The notes beneath the pieces are model-generated. The model saw only the letters and a program-made list of their open reading frames with translations. It did no database searches and had not been told where the DNA came from. The position numbers and the translations under genes were made by a program. DNA of 62,538 nucleotides from Clostridia bacterium (GTDB taxonomy: Bacteria > Bacillota > Clostridia > RGIG6154), in contig JAFQQW010000023.1 of the NCBI GenBank assembly GCA_017410375.1, positions 1 to 62,538 of the forward strand, read 5' to 3'. Below, piece after piece: positions 53,464 to 61,609 of the stretch. Each line of letters opens with the position of its first letter. Within the stretch, counting starts at the first letter, position 1.

Positions 53464-53467
53464 ATCT

Positions 53468-54382
53468 CTAAAGGGCAAGCATGGCATCAATTGCGCGTTT
53501 TGCACCGAGGCGTACGTCCTCGGAAAGCACAATTTCCTCGCCACCGTTTCCGAGCAGGCAATGGTACACGTCCACCAACGAGGTTAAGCGCATATCCTTG
53601 CAGATACATTCTCTGGAAAGGGCGTAAAACTTCTTGTCGGGATAAGAAAACTGCAGATGCTGAACGATAGAATTGTCTGTGCCGATAATAAATTCGGTTG
53701 CATCGGAATTTTCCACAAATTTCAGCACGCCTGTGGTACTTCCCACATAATCCGCACTGCCCGAAATGGCTTTTTTGCATTCGGGATGCACCAAAAGCAA
53801 CGCATTCGGGTGTGCTTTTCGCATCCGCACCACATCTCTTGAGGTGATTTGCATATGTACGGGACATCCGCCGTCTATAAAATGGAATGTTTTTTCGGGC
53901 ACCTGCTCTTTAATCCAACCGCCTAAATTGCAGTCCGGAATAAACAGAATTTCCTTTTGCTTCAGCTTTTTGACAATGTCTAACGCTGAGGCGGAGGTCA
54001 CGCACACATCGCATTCGCATTTTAATGCCGCTGTGGTGTTGATGTATGCCACCACTGCCGCGTTGGGATATCTTAATTTTAAAGCCTTTAATTCTTCTAC
54101 AGAAAGCTGTTCTGCCATGGGACAGCCTGCATCCGGGTGGGATAAGATAACTTTTTTGTCGGGCGATAAGATTTTTGCGGTTTCTGCCATAAACCGCACA
54201 CCGCACATTAAAATGTTTTTCTGTGATGCGGCTGCCGCCTGCTGACTTAAACCAAAGGAATCTCCCACAAAATCCGCAATCTCGGTTACATCCTGCGTCT
54301 GATATGCATGTGCCAGAATCAGCACGTCTTTTTCTTTTTTCAGCTTGATAATTTCTGCCTGTAAATCTTTTGTGTTGAACAT
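53468..54382 (-). CDS. nadA: Quinolinate synthase A
   Basis: 304 residues. ATG 54382 is chosen because GGAGGA lies 7 nt upstream; ATG 54388 would leave no spacing. The enzyme condenses iminoaspartate with dihydroxyacetone phosphate to quinolinate using a [4Fe-4S] cluster. Signatures include ILAHAYQTQDVTEIADFVGDSFGL, CGVRFMAETAKIL, VAYINTTAALKCECDVCVTSASA, HPECKKAI and ALSRECICKDM, with candidate cluster ligands in the C-G-V-R, H-P-E-C and E-C-I-C segments. It is divergent to nadB-nadC-niaR. Confidence 0.96.
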   Translation of the reverse strand: MFNTKDLQAEIIKLKKEKDVLILAHAYQTQDVTEIADFVGDSFGLSQQAAAASQKNILMCGVRFMAETAKILSPDKKVILSHPDAGCPMAEQLSVEELKALKLRYPNAAVVAYINTTAALKCECDVCVTSASALDIVKKLKQKEILFIPDCNLGGWIKEQVPEKTFHFIDGGCPVHMQITSRDVVRMRKAHPNALLLVHPECKKAISGSADYVGSTTGVLKFVENSDATEFIIGTDNSIVQHLQFSYPDKKFYALSRECICKDMRLTSLVDVYHCLLGNGGEEIVLSEDVRLGAKRAIDAMLAL

Positions 54383-54405
54383 AAGCATTCCTCCATGTTG
54401 CATCT

Positions 54406-54434
54406 ATTATAATGCATTTTTCAGAAAAAGTCAA
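54406..54434 (-). promoter_or_regulatory. Promoter of nadA
   Basis: On the minus strand TTGACT (54434-54429) and TATAAT (54411-54406) are 17 nt apart, just beside the palindromic operator. Confidence 0.85.
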
Positions 54435-54435
54435 T

Positions 54436-54471
54436 AAAAGTTTACACTTTCCTTGCAATGTGTAAACTTTT
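54436..54471. promoter_or_regulatory. Palindromic operator, candidate NiaR site
   Basis: AAAAGTTTACAC (54436-54447) and GTGTAAACTTTT (54460-54471) form a perfect 12-bp inverted repeat with a 12-bp spacer. It abuts the nadA -35 box and covers the -35/spacer of the divergent nadB promoter, so one bound dimer could silence both. The last gene of the locus encodes NiaR, the niacin-responsive repressor known to control such genes in Bacillota. Confidence 0.8.
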
Positions 54472-54481
54472 ATGGTATAAT
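54453..54481 (+). promoter_or_regulatory. Promoter of nadB-nadC-niaR
   Basis: TTGCAA at 54453-54458 and TATAAT at 54476-54481 with a 17-nt spacer, overlapping the operator. The resulting leader would be about 240 nt and contain the duplicated hairpin units. Confidence 0.75.
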
Positions 54482-54676
54482 AATTGCAACCAAAGAAAAA
54501 AACACTTCGTGTTTTACACTTATGCAATTATTGTACCACGGAGTGATGAAGCAAGCCGACTGCGGCTTGCACTTATGGTATAATAATTGCGCCCACAGAA
54601 AAAACACTTCGTGTTTTACACTTATGCAATTATTGTACCACGGAGTGATGAAGCAAGCCGACTACGGCTTGCACTT
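54472..54676 (+). repeat. Two tandem ~103-bp hairpin units with embedded -10 boxes
   Basis: Copy 1 (54472-54574) and copy 2 (54575-54676) differ mainly at AACCAAAG versus GCCCACAG; a third copy begins at 54677 (ATGGTATACT). In copy 1 GGTATAATAATTGC (54474-54487) pairs with GCAATTATTGTACC (54524-54537), enclosing AAAACAC/GTGTTTT; a second stem GCAAGCCG/CGGCTTGC follows (54551-54570). TATAAT occurs at the start of each full copy. The whole 54383-54726 interval contains no gene. Confidence 0.88.
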
Positions 54677-54726
54677 ATGGTATACTATTTTGTAGATTTA
54701 GACATTTTACGCAAAGGAGGCAGGAT

Positions 54727-56004
54727 ATGCAGACAGACATTTTCATAGCAGGAAGCGGATGTGCAGGCTTGTATTGCGCCCTTCAACTGCCCGACAGTTT
54801 AAAGGTTACGGTCATCACCAAATCGGATGCAGAAAAAAGCGACTCCTTTTTAGCCCAGGGCGGTATTTGTGTGCAACGGGATGACGACGATTTCGATGCC
54901 TTTTTTGAGGACACCTTAAAGGCAGGCCATTATGAAAACAATCCCGACAGCGTACGCACCATGATTGCATCTTCAAGGGATGTGATACAGGACTTAGAAA
55001 GCTACGGCGTGCGGTTCACCAAAAATCCCGACGGCAGTTTTATGTATACCCGCGAGGGTGCCCATTCCAAGCCGAGAATTTTGTATCATCGGGACATTAC
55101 GGGCAGGGAAATCACAAGCTGTCTTTTGCAAAAAGCAAAAGAAAAACCAAATATTGAGATTTTAGAGCATACAACCCTTTTAGATATTCTTGTAAGGGAG
55201 GGCGAATGCGTGGGCGCGGTCATCCGAACGGCGGACGGGAAAACCGAAACGGTTTCGGCAAAGTATACCGTGCTTGCCACCGGTGGAATCGGCGGTCTGT
55301 TCCGACATTCCACAAACTTTAAGCATTTAACGGGCGACGCCCTCGGCGTCGCTTTAAAGCACGGCATCGAGCTAAAGGATGTAAGCTACATTCAAATTCA
55401 TCCCACCACCCTTTATACTGAAGAAGAGGAGCGGAGCTTTCTGATTTCCGAATCGGTACGGGGCGAGGGTGCAAAGCTGTATGACAAAACTTTTCATCGG
55501 TTTACCGATGAACTACAGCCTCGGGATTTACTGACACAAGCCATTTTAGAACAAATGCACAAAGATAACACAAGCCATGTGTGGGAGGATTTGCGACCCA
55601 TTCCCAAGGATGAAATTCAAAGCCATTTTCCCAACATTGCCGAAAAATGTGCCGAAAAGGGCTATGATGTTTATAACGAATGCATTCCCGTCGTGCCTGC
55701 CCAGCACTATTTCATGGGCGGAATCCGGGTGGATTTAAACAGCAAAACCTCTATGGAGGGGGTATATGCCGTAGGTGAAACCGCCTGCAACGGTGTACAC
55801 GGCAAAAACCGACTTGCCAGCAATTCTCTTTTAGAAAGTCTGGTGTTTGCTAAAAAGGCGGCGTTGGATATGGCAAGCCATCCGCGGGAAGCGGCCGTTT
55901 TACCCGAAATTGACCTTTCGGCTTACGGAGATTCCGAAAAAATACTGCAAGGCTACCGCGAAGCGGTTTTAAACCAAATAGAAAAGGAGAAAAATTATGT
56001 TTGA
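54727..56004 (+). CDS. nadB: L-aspartate oxidase
   Basis: 425-residue flavoenzyme oxidising L-aspartate to iminoaspartate, the NadA substrate. FAD-binding IAGSGCAGLYCALQL at the N-terminus, LAQGGICVQRDDDD, ATGGIGGLFRHSTNF and GETACNGVHGKNRLASNSLLE are conserved. It is shorter than the ~530-residue proteobacterial enzymes, lacking most of the C-terminal helical domain, as is common in Clostridia. ATG 54727 follows AAAGGAGG. Its end overlaps nadC by 8 nt, showing coupled translation. Confidence 0.95.
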   Translation: MQTDIFIAGSGCAGLYCALQLPDSLKVTVITKSDAEKSDSFLAQGGICVQRDDDDFDAFFEDTLKAGHYENNPDSVRTMIASSRDVIQDLESYGVRFTKNPDGSFMYTREGAHSKPRILYHRDITGREITSCLLQKAKEKPNIEILEHTTLLDILVREGECVGAVIRTADGKTETVSAKYTVLATGGIGGLFRHSTNFKHLTGDALGVALKHGIELKDVSYIQIHPTTLYTEEEERSFLISESVRGEGAKLYDKTFHRFTDELQPRDLLTQAILEQMHKDNTSHVWEDLRPIPKDEIQSHFPNIAEKCAEKGYDVYNECIPVVPAQHYFMGGIRVDLNSKTSMEGVYAVGETACNGVHGKNRLASNSLLESLVFAKKAALDMASHPREAAVLPEIDLSAYGDSEKILQGYREAVLNQIEKEKNYV

Positions 56005-56851
56005 TAACGCAACTTTAAAATTACAGGTAGACCCATTGATTTTGAGCGCATTGCAGGAGGATATTACCAGCGAGGACGTGTCCACCAACAGCGTGATGCC
56101 CGTCTTTCAGATGGGCGAGGTGGATTTGATTTGCAAAGAGGACGGCGTGCTTTGCGGTATGCAGGTGTTTGAGCGCGTGTTTACTCTCCTTGACCCCGAC
56201 ACAAAGGTGGAAATGTTTGCCGAAGATGGCAAGCAAATTCAAAAAGGCGAGTTGATTGCAAAGGTGCGCGGAGATATCCGCATCCTGCTTTCGGGCGAGC
56301 GCACCGCATTGAACTATCTGCAGCGCATGAGCGGAATTGCCACCTACACAAAAGCGGTTGCCGACCTTTTAAAGGAAAGCAAAACCACCCTTTTAGATAC
56401 CCGTAAAACCACCCCCAACAACCGTATTTTTGAGAAATATGCGGTACGTATCGGCGGAGGCTGTAACCATCGCTATAACCTTTCGGACGGGGTGCTGTTA
56501 AAGGATAACCACATCGGTGCCGCAGGCGGCGTGGCAAAAGCAATTCAAATGGCAAAGGCATATGCGCCCTTTGTCCGCAAAATCGAGGTGGAAGTGGAAA
56601 CCTTTGACATGGTTAAAGAAGCGGTGGAAGCCGGTGCGGATATTATCATGCTGGACAACATGAGCCATGAACAAATCAAAACCTGCATGGAATATATTGC
56701 AGGCAGAGCAGAGGTCGAGGTTTCGGGCAACGTAACCAAAGAAAACATTGCCGTGCTTACAGACCTTGGCGTAGACTTTATTTCAAGCGGTGCATTAACC
56801 CATTCTGCACCCATTTTGGACCTTTCTTTGAAAAATTTACACGCCATTTAA
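55997..56851 (+). CDS. nadC: Nicotinate-nucleotide pyrophosphorylase (carboxylating)
   Basis: 284 residues. Converts quinolinate and PRPP to nicotinate mononucleotide, CO2 and pyrophosphate. Motifs: LQEDITSEDVSTNSV, LSGERTALNYLQRMSGIATYT, LLDTRKTTPNNRIFEKYAVRIGGGCNHRYNLSDGVLLKDNHI and EVEVETFDMVKEAVEAGADIIMLDNMS. Starts within the last codons of nadB and is followed 12 nt later by niaR. Confidence 0.97.
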   Translation: MFDNATLKLQVDPLILSALQEDITSEDVSTNSVMPVFQMGEVDLICKEDGVLCGMQVFERVFTLLDPDTKVEMFAEDGKQIQKGELIAKVRGDIRILLSGERTALNYLQRMSGIATYTKAVADLLKESKTTLLDTRKTTPNNRIFEKYAVRIGGGCNHRYNLSDGVLLKDNHIGAAGGVAKAIQMAKAYAPFVRKIEVEVETFDMVKEAVEAGADIIMLDNMSHEQIKTCMEYIAGRAEVEVSGNVTKENIAVLTDLGVDFISSGALTHSAPILDLSLKNLHAI

Positions 56852-56863
56852 CGGAGGAGTGTT

Positions 56864-57406
56864 ATGAAAAGTCAACAGCGACGTGCTGAAATTGTAAAAA
56901 TTCTCTCGGTGGCCGAAGCGCCTGTCTCGGCAAGGGTTTTTGCAGAGCAATTTTCGGTCAGCCGTCAGATTATTGTAAAAGACATTTCTTATTTGCGCGC
57001 TTCGGGCATGTCTATTCCGGCAAAGGGAAGAGGGTATGTGCTCATAAAAGATGAAATCCCAAAACGAGTGCTGAAAACCATCCATTCTGACGAAGAGGTA
57101 GGAGATGAGCTTCGGTTAATTGTGGATATGGGCGGCATAGTGGAGGATGTGTTCATCTATCACAAAATTTACAATAAAGTAACTGCAAAGCTGAACATCA
57201 GAACCCATGAAGATGTGGACCGCTTTTTAAGTGCCCTTTCCTCCGGACAGTCGGGACTTTTAAAAAACGCCACCTCGGGCTATCACTACCACACCGTTTT
57301 AGCAGAAAGCTATGAAATCCTTTCGGATATCGAAAATGCCCTATGGGAAAAAGGGTATCTAGCCCCTTTAAAATCCTATGAGCCGGAAGAATTATTCAAC
57401 AAATAA
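56864..57406 (+). CDS. niaR: Niacin-responsive transcriptional repressor NiaR
   Basis: 180 residues. N-terminal winged helix-turn-helix (RRAEIVKILSVAEAPVSARVFAEQFSVSRQIIVKDISYLRASG, HTH_11 type) followed by the 3H domain with its three conserved His regions (YHKIYNKVTAKLNIRTHEDVDRFL; SGYHYHTVLAES), which binds niacin and a metal. NiaR/YrxA represses de novo NAD synthesis and niacin transport when niacin is plentiful. Last gene of nadB-nadC-niaR, so it would repress its own operon through the palindrome at 54436-54471. Confidence 0.94.
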   Translation: MKSQQRRAEIVKILSVAEAPVSARVFAEQFSVSRQIIVKDISYLRASGMSIPAKGRGYVLIKDEIPKRVLKTIHSDEEVGDELRLIVDMGGIVEDVFIYHKIYNKVTAKLNIRTHEDVDRFLSALSSGQSGLLKNATSGYHYHTVLAESYEILSDIENALWEKGYLAPLKSYEPEELFNK

Positions 57407-57407
57407 C

Positions 57408-57436
57408 AAGAGGCTGTAATACTTACAGCCTCTTTT
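57408..57436 (+). terminator. Terminator of nadB-nadC-niaR
   Basis: AAGAGGCTGTAA (57408-57419), loop TAC, TTACAGCCTCTT (57423-57434) then TT. Confidence 0.93.
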
Positions 57437-57444
57437 GTTTACAC

Positions 57445-57473
57445 AAAAACGCCCCTTTCACGAGGCGTTTTTT
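57445..57473 (-). terminator. Terminator of the GH16-stalk gene
   Basis: AAAAACGCC (57445-57453) pairs with GGCGTTTTT (57464-57472); the minus-strand U-run falls just after the stop codon of the gene at 57478. Confidence 0.8.
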
Positions 57474-57477
57474 AAGC

Positions 57478-59607
57478 TTATTGTTTTCCGATGGTGTCAA
57501 GCTCGGTAGAGAGTTCCTTGGTGGGTGTAACCTCTTTGTCGCCGATAATGACAAATTTATCGGGAATCCAGCTGACCTTTTGGTTTAACCCCTCCGAAAT
57601 GGCTCGGAGCGGTACGAATGTTCTGCCGTCTCTCACATAAGCAGGCACGTCCAGAACAATTTCTTTGCCGTTTACGTTCATTTTAGCGCTGTTGACCTTA
57701 AGGGTAACGGTGTTGTCTGCAAGACGGATCACAATTTCTTCTGTTTCGTCCACATAGTCTACCGTTGCACCCAAATTTTCCGCAATGAATCGGACAGGCA
57801 CCATGGTGCGGTCATTTTTGGTGGTGGGGACAACCGAAAGGTTTTCGGGGTCCACCGTTTTCTTGATGCCGTGCGCCCACACCTTCGGGCTTTCCAGCTC
57901 TAAAAGCAGAACATCCTTTAAAACAACAGAGCCTTTTGTGGCAATGCTTGCGGCAGATGCCCGAAGCAGACCGCCGTTTTTGCTGTCAATACCCACAACC
58001 ACCTTGTCGCCTTTTTTCAGTTTTTCTGTGCCGATTACCTGCCAGCCACCTTGGGTTAAATCTGCGGTACCGTCTACCGTTTTGCCGTTAAGCTTGTAAT
58101 ACACATGGCATTTTTTGCCCGAGTTGCTGTGCCCCACCTTATAAAAGCGGATGTCATATTCTCCGTCTTTTGGAGCGGTGATGGTAAATTCAGCCGCTGC
58201 ATCACCATCCTGCTCATACACAAAAATACTCTTTTCGCCCTTATAGCCTGCAAGACCGCTTCCCTGCCATGCGCCCGACTGATTAAAGCCATCGCTTTTC
58301 GTGCTCACGAAGGTTTCGCCGACAGTATAGCCGGAAAGGTCGGTGGTATAGGGAATTGCCTTTTCCACCTCTTTACCGTGGGTTGCGTACAGGGACGGGT
58401 TGTCAATTTTCAGCCATTGTCCGCCATTTGCCTCGGAGATGATTTCCACATAAGCACCGTTGTCCGTGATTTCTATGTCGGTTATCTCAAGCTTTGTCAT
58501 GGTATCCGACTTTGGAATATCTATTTCTTTTACCGTTTCTCCATCAAAATCTGAAATGCGGATTTTGGCGGTTTTCTGACCGCCCGAGGACATGGCGTAT
58601 ACCGAAAAGCTGTAGTTGCCGTTGGGAATGTAGTAAAGTCGCTGGGCGGTGGTAACCGTATACTTTTTATCACTGTGGTGAGAAAGTACATGGTTTCCGC
58701 TGACTGCACTGTCATTCCATTCTAAAAAGCTTGCCTCGGTATCACCAAGCTCCATCCAGCTCATGGGATGCTGTAAGGAGGTTTTGGGTGTATGGTCTGG
58801 ATTTTCATTGTATTCAAATTCGGATGCACCTAAAAGATTGATATCCTTTAAAGGCATCGCATAAAAATGTACATAATCCCACCAGGCATCTCCGGGAAGC
58901 TTTGCTCTGTCAATTTCGCCCGAAAGACTTGCGTTGGCAAGACCCGTAATCCATAAATTCTGCTGGGCATAGTGGATGGGGATTTCGTTACCTGATTTAG
59001 ACTGAATCAGCTCTCCGTTTAAATACCAGTTAATCTGATTCGGAAGCCATTCATAACCAAAGGTAAATTCGGTATCGGTGGGGAAATCGGTTACCGGTGT
59101 ACCCGGTATACCGGTAACCGCATTGATTTTTAAATTGATGTTGCAGGTGATTCTGTTTTTCTTATGGGAATCGATTTCATAGCCGTCAATTTCGTACACC
59201 TGATTGTATTTGGGTGTTTTTTCGCCGTCCCCGCCAAAGCCCATGCTCCAGAAGGACGAATGCATACCGCCCGTCGCGCCAAACAGACGGCATTTTGTTT
59301 CATAATAGCCGTAGCCGAAAAATTCGTTGGATATGATACCGCCACCTGTGAGCTGTTCTGTGCCGTTTCGGGTTTCATAGCGCATTTCGTGGTACATTTT
59401 CCCATCCTTGATATACACATTTTCGGGATAGTTGTAACCGCCAAGCCGTTCGCCTGTGCGGTATTTCCAGATGTTTAGGTCAATTTCCTTGTCAAATTCG
59501 TCTGCAAAAAGCAATTCATAATCCGCATCCGGCGGTGCGGCAAAAGCCGTTATGTCAAGACACATCAGCAGTAAAAGCAGACATAAAAACGTAAAATACT
59601 TTTTCAT
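57478..59607 (-). CDS. Secreted GH16 glycosidase with carbohydrate-binding and stalk domains
   Basis: 709 residues with signal peptide (FTFLCLLLLLMCLDITAFA). The GH16 domain comes first (~25-265: YELLFADEFDKEIDLNIWKY) with catalytic ExDxxE in VYEIDGYEID. A CBM4/9-like beta-sandwich (~285-415: LEWNDSAVSGNHVLSHHSDK; IPNGNYSFSVYAMSSGG) follows, then a golvesin-like module (~425-565: GFNQSGAWQGSGLAGYKGEK) and a stalk domain (~590-695: MVPVRFIAENLGATVDY; FVPLRAISEGLNQKVSW). Unlike the other two GH16 proteins it has no SLH repeats, so it may be released or held through the stalk domain. GGGAGTG precedes ATG 59607. Confidence 0.9.
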   Translation of the reverse strand: MKKYFTFLCLLLLLMCLDITAFAAPPDADYELLFADEFDKEIDLNIWKYRTGERLGGYNYPENVYIKDGKMYHEMRYETRNGTEQLTGGGIISNEFFGYGYYETKCRLFGATGGMHSSFWSMGFGGDGEKTPKYNQVYEIDGYEIDSHKKNRITCNINLKINAVTGIPGTPVTDFPTDTEFTFGYEWLPNQINWYLNGELIQSKSGNEIPIHYAQQNLWITGLANASLSGEIDRAKLPGDAWWDYVHFYAMPLKDINLLGASEFEYNENPDHTPKTSLQHPMSWMELGDTEASFLEWNDSAVSGNHVLSHHSDKKYTVTTAQRLYYIPNGNYSFSVYAMSSGGQKTAKIRISDFDGETVKEIDIPKSDTMTKLEITDIEITDNGAYVEIISEANGGQWLKIDNPSLYATHGKEVEKAIPYTTDLSGYTVGETFVSTKSDGFNQSGAWQGSGLAGYKGEKSIFVYEQDGDAAAEFTITAPKDGEYDIRFYKVGHSNSGKKCHVYYKLNGKTVDGTADLTQGGWQVIGTEKLKKGDKVVVGIDSKNGGLLRASAASIATKGSVVLKDVLLLELESPKVWAHGIKKTVDPENLSVVPTTKNDRTMVPVRFIAENLGATVDYVDETEEIVIRLADNTVTLKVNSAKMNVNGKEIVLDVPAYVRDGRTFVPLRAISEGLNQKVSWIPDKFVIIGDKEVTPTKELSTELDTIGKQ

Positions 59608-59704
59608 AGAATCACTCCCTTTTCTTTCATTATAAAAGGTTTCTTTGTAAAACGCAAGTCTTTTTTTAAAGGGCGCGGAATAGGGATGAAATGAGGTGAT
59701 TTAT

Positions 59705-60958
59705 ATGGTGATTCACACTGTCCGACCGGGCGAAACGGTCTACTCCATTGCAGGGATGTATGACGTATCTCCCACCTTACTTGCAAGAAACAACGGCATA
59801 AACGGCTCTTTAGTGGTGGGTGAAGATTTAGTGGTGCTTTTTCCCACACAGCTCCACACCGTAAGGCAGGGCGAAACCCTTTCTTCCATCGCAAGTAGCT
59901 ATGGCATTTCATTACGACAGCTTTATCGGAACAACTACTATTTAAAAGGGACAGATGCCCTTTACGCAGGACAGACGCTTGTGATTGCATACAGCGACAG
60001 CCCCGAAAGGGGTCTGCTCACCAACGGTTATGCATACCCCTATGTATCGGATGTGGTGCTTAAAACCGCCTTGCCGTATGTGGACTATTTATCCCCCTTT
60101 ACCTACGGCATGACCTTTTCGGGCAATCTGATTCCGCCCGATGACGAAAAAATGCTCTCCCTTGCCTATGCATTGGGCGCAAAAGGGGCATTGCACTTAT
60201 CTACCTTAGATGCAACAGACCGCTTTGACACCGCCCTTGCCACCAACATTTTTAACAATTACACCGCAAGGCAGACGTTGCTTTCGGAAATCGCAGACAC
60301 CATGCGGGCAAAAAATTTTAGCCTGATTGATGTGGATTTTGAGTATATCAACGGATTGGATGCGGAAAATTACGCATCCTTTGTGACAGAGCTTAAGAGC
60401 CTCGGCTATCCCGTAATTGCCGCGGCGGCACCCAAAACCTCCCGGGAACAGAAGGGTCAGCTTTACGAGGGGCACGACTATGCACTTTTGGGTGCGGCGG
60501 CAGATTACCTGTTTGTGATGACCTATGAATGGGGGTACACCTACGGTCCGCCTCTTGCAGTCGCACCCCTTCCGAATGTGCGGGCGGTTTTAGAATTTGC
60601 CGTAACAGAGGTCAGCCCCGAAAAAATTATCATGGGCATTCCCAATTACGGCTATGATTTTTCGTTGCCGTATGTGGCAGGTGCTTCCCGTGCCACCTCC
60701 ATCGGTAACCGCAGAGCGGTAGACATTGCCCGCCAGCACGGAGCGGAAATTCAGTTTGACCAGACTGCGATGTCCCCTTACTTTACCTATCGGGATATGT
60801 CGGGTACTTCTCATGAGGTGTGGTTTGAAAACGCCAGAAGTATTTATGCTAAATTTCAGCTTTTAAAAGAACTTAAGCTTCAGGGGGCAGGGTATTGGAA
60901 TCTGATGCGGGAATTCCCACAGCTCTGGCTCTTACAGAATGCTTTATTTTTCTCCTGA
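59705..60958 (+). CDS. LysM-GH18 spore-type peptidoglycan hydrolase (SleL/YaaH-like)
   Basis: 417 residues; ATG 59705 is chosen because GAGGTG lies 6 nt upstream. Two LysM repeats (IHTVRPGETVYSIAGMYDV, LHTVRQGETLSSIASSYGI) cover ~1-95, followed by a GH18 barrel (~105-415) with the catalytic motif LIDVDFEYI (DxDxE) and MTYEWGYTYGPPLAVAP. There is no signal peptide, typical of mother-cell-made spore coat or cortex enzymes. SleL/YaaH is an N-acetylglucosaminidase that degrades cortex fragments at germination. Supports sporulation capacity together with spmAB. Confidence 0.92.
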   Translation: MVIHTVRPGETVYSIAGMYDVSPTLLARNNGINGSLVVGEDLVVLFPTQLHTVRQGETLSSIASSYGISLRQLYRNNYYLKGTDALYAGQTLVIAYSDSPERGLLTNGYAYPYVSDVVLKTALPYVDYLSPFTYGMTFSGNLIPPDDEKMLSLAYALGAKGALHLSTLDATDRFDTALATNIFNNYTARQTLLSEIADTMRAKNFSLIDVDFEYINGLDAENYASFVTELKSLGYPVIAAAAPKTSREQKGQLYEGHDYALLGAAADYLFVMTYEWGYTYGPPLAVAPLPNVRAVLEFAVTEVSPEKIIMGIPNYGYDFSLPYVAGASRATSIGNRRAVDIARQHGAEIQFDQTAMSPYFTYRDMSGTSHEVWFENARSIYAKFQLLKELKLQGAGYWNLMREFPQLWLLQNALFFS

Positions 60959-60973
60959 ACCTTTAAATATCTA

Positions 60974-61003
60974 TTGACAAATTTTATTGCATTGTGGTAT
61001 AAT
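60974..61003 (+). promoter_or_regulatory. Promoter of the XRE/ImmA-type operon
   Basis: TTGACA at 60974-60979 and TATAAT at 60998-61003 with an 18-nt spacer. Confidence 0.85.
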
Positions 61004-61051
61004 GATTGGTGATATAAATATACACTAGGATAAAGAAAGGAAGGGTTATCT

Positions 61052-61609
61052 ATGACCACAGATCCGAAATGGAATGTATCCGAAAAAGAGAAGAACGAAC
61101 TCATTTCCGCATTGACCACAGAGCTTGCAGTATTCCGCACCAAGGCAGGCATCTCCCAGGAAGAGTTGGCAGGCTTAATCGGCGTAACCCGCCAGACCTA
61201 CGGCGCTTTTGAAAGAAAGACAAGACGCATGACCTGGAGCACCTATCTGTCTTTGATTCTGTTTTACGATTATAATGAAAATACACACAATATGCTTCGA
61301 GGCTCTGCCGCGTATCCCAGAGAAATTTTAAAGCGCTTTAACGACGGCAGAGAGAGCGATACCTTTAAGTTAGATGAGATGCTGCCCGGGGCACGTTCGC
61401 TGTTGGATGGCTTGGATGCCCAGGCAATTCAGACCATCAAAAATGTAATGCTTTTAGAATTCTCCCGTTGCAACGATGTGCCGGTAGAAGCGGCTGTCCG
61501 TCTGTTCGGCAGCATGGATTTTGGCATCACACCCAAAACCCGTGAAGAAGAAATTGCCGCAAAGCAGGCGCTGAGAAATATTATCAATAAGGAACAGGGA
61601 CATGCATAA
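61052..61609 (+). CDS. XRE-family transcriptional regulator
   Basis: 185 residues with AAGGAAGG upstream. A single helix-turn-helix of the Cro/CI type lies near residues 20-75 (ELAVFRTKAGISQEELAGLIGVTRQTYGAFERKTRRMTWSTYLSLILFYDYN). The C-terminal ~100 residues are helical and unassigned. The gene overlaps the next (metalloprotease) gene by 8 nt. XRE plus ImmA/IrrE-type protease is the arrangement of ImmR/ImmA in ICEBs1, where the protease cleaves the repressor; here no integrase or phage gene is near, so a chromosomal stress switch is more likely. Confidence 0.85.
   Translation: MTTDPKWNVSEKEKNELISALTTELAVFRTKAGISQEELAGLIGVTRQTYGAFERKTRRMTWSTYLSLILFYDYNENTHNMLRGSAAYPREILKRFNDGRESDTFKLDEMLPGARSLLDGLDAQAIQTIKNVMLLEFSRCNDVPVEAAVRLFGSMDFGITPKTREEEIAAKQALRNIINKEQGHA

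Noticed and set aside
54453-54695. Open frame with internal duplication in the nad leader
   Set aside because: It translates the two hairpin units and contains no ribosome site; the sequence is better explained as non-coding repeats and promoter elements.
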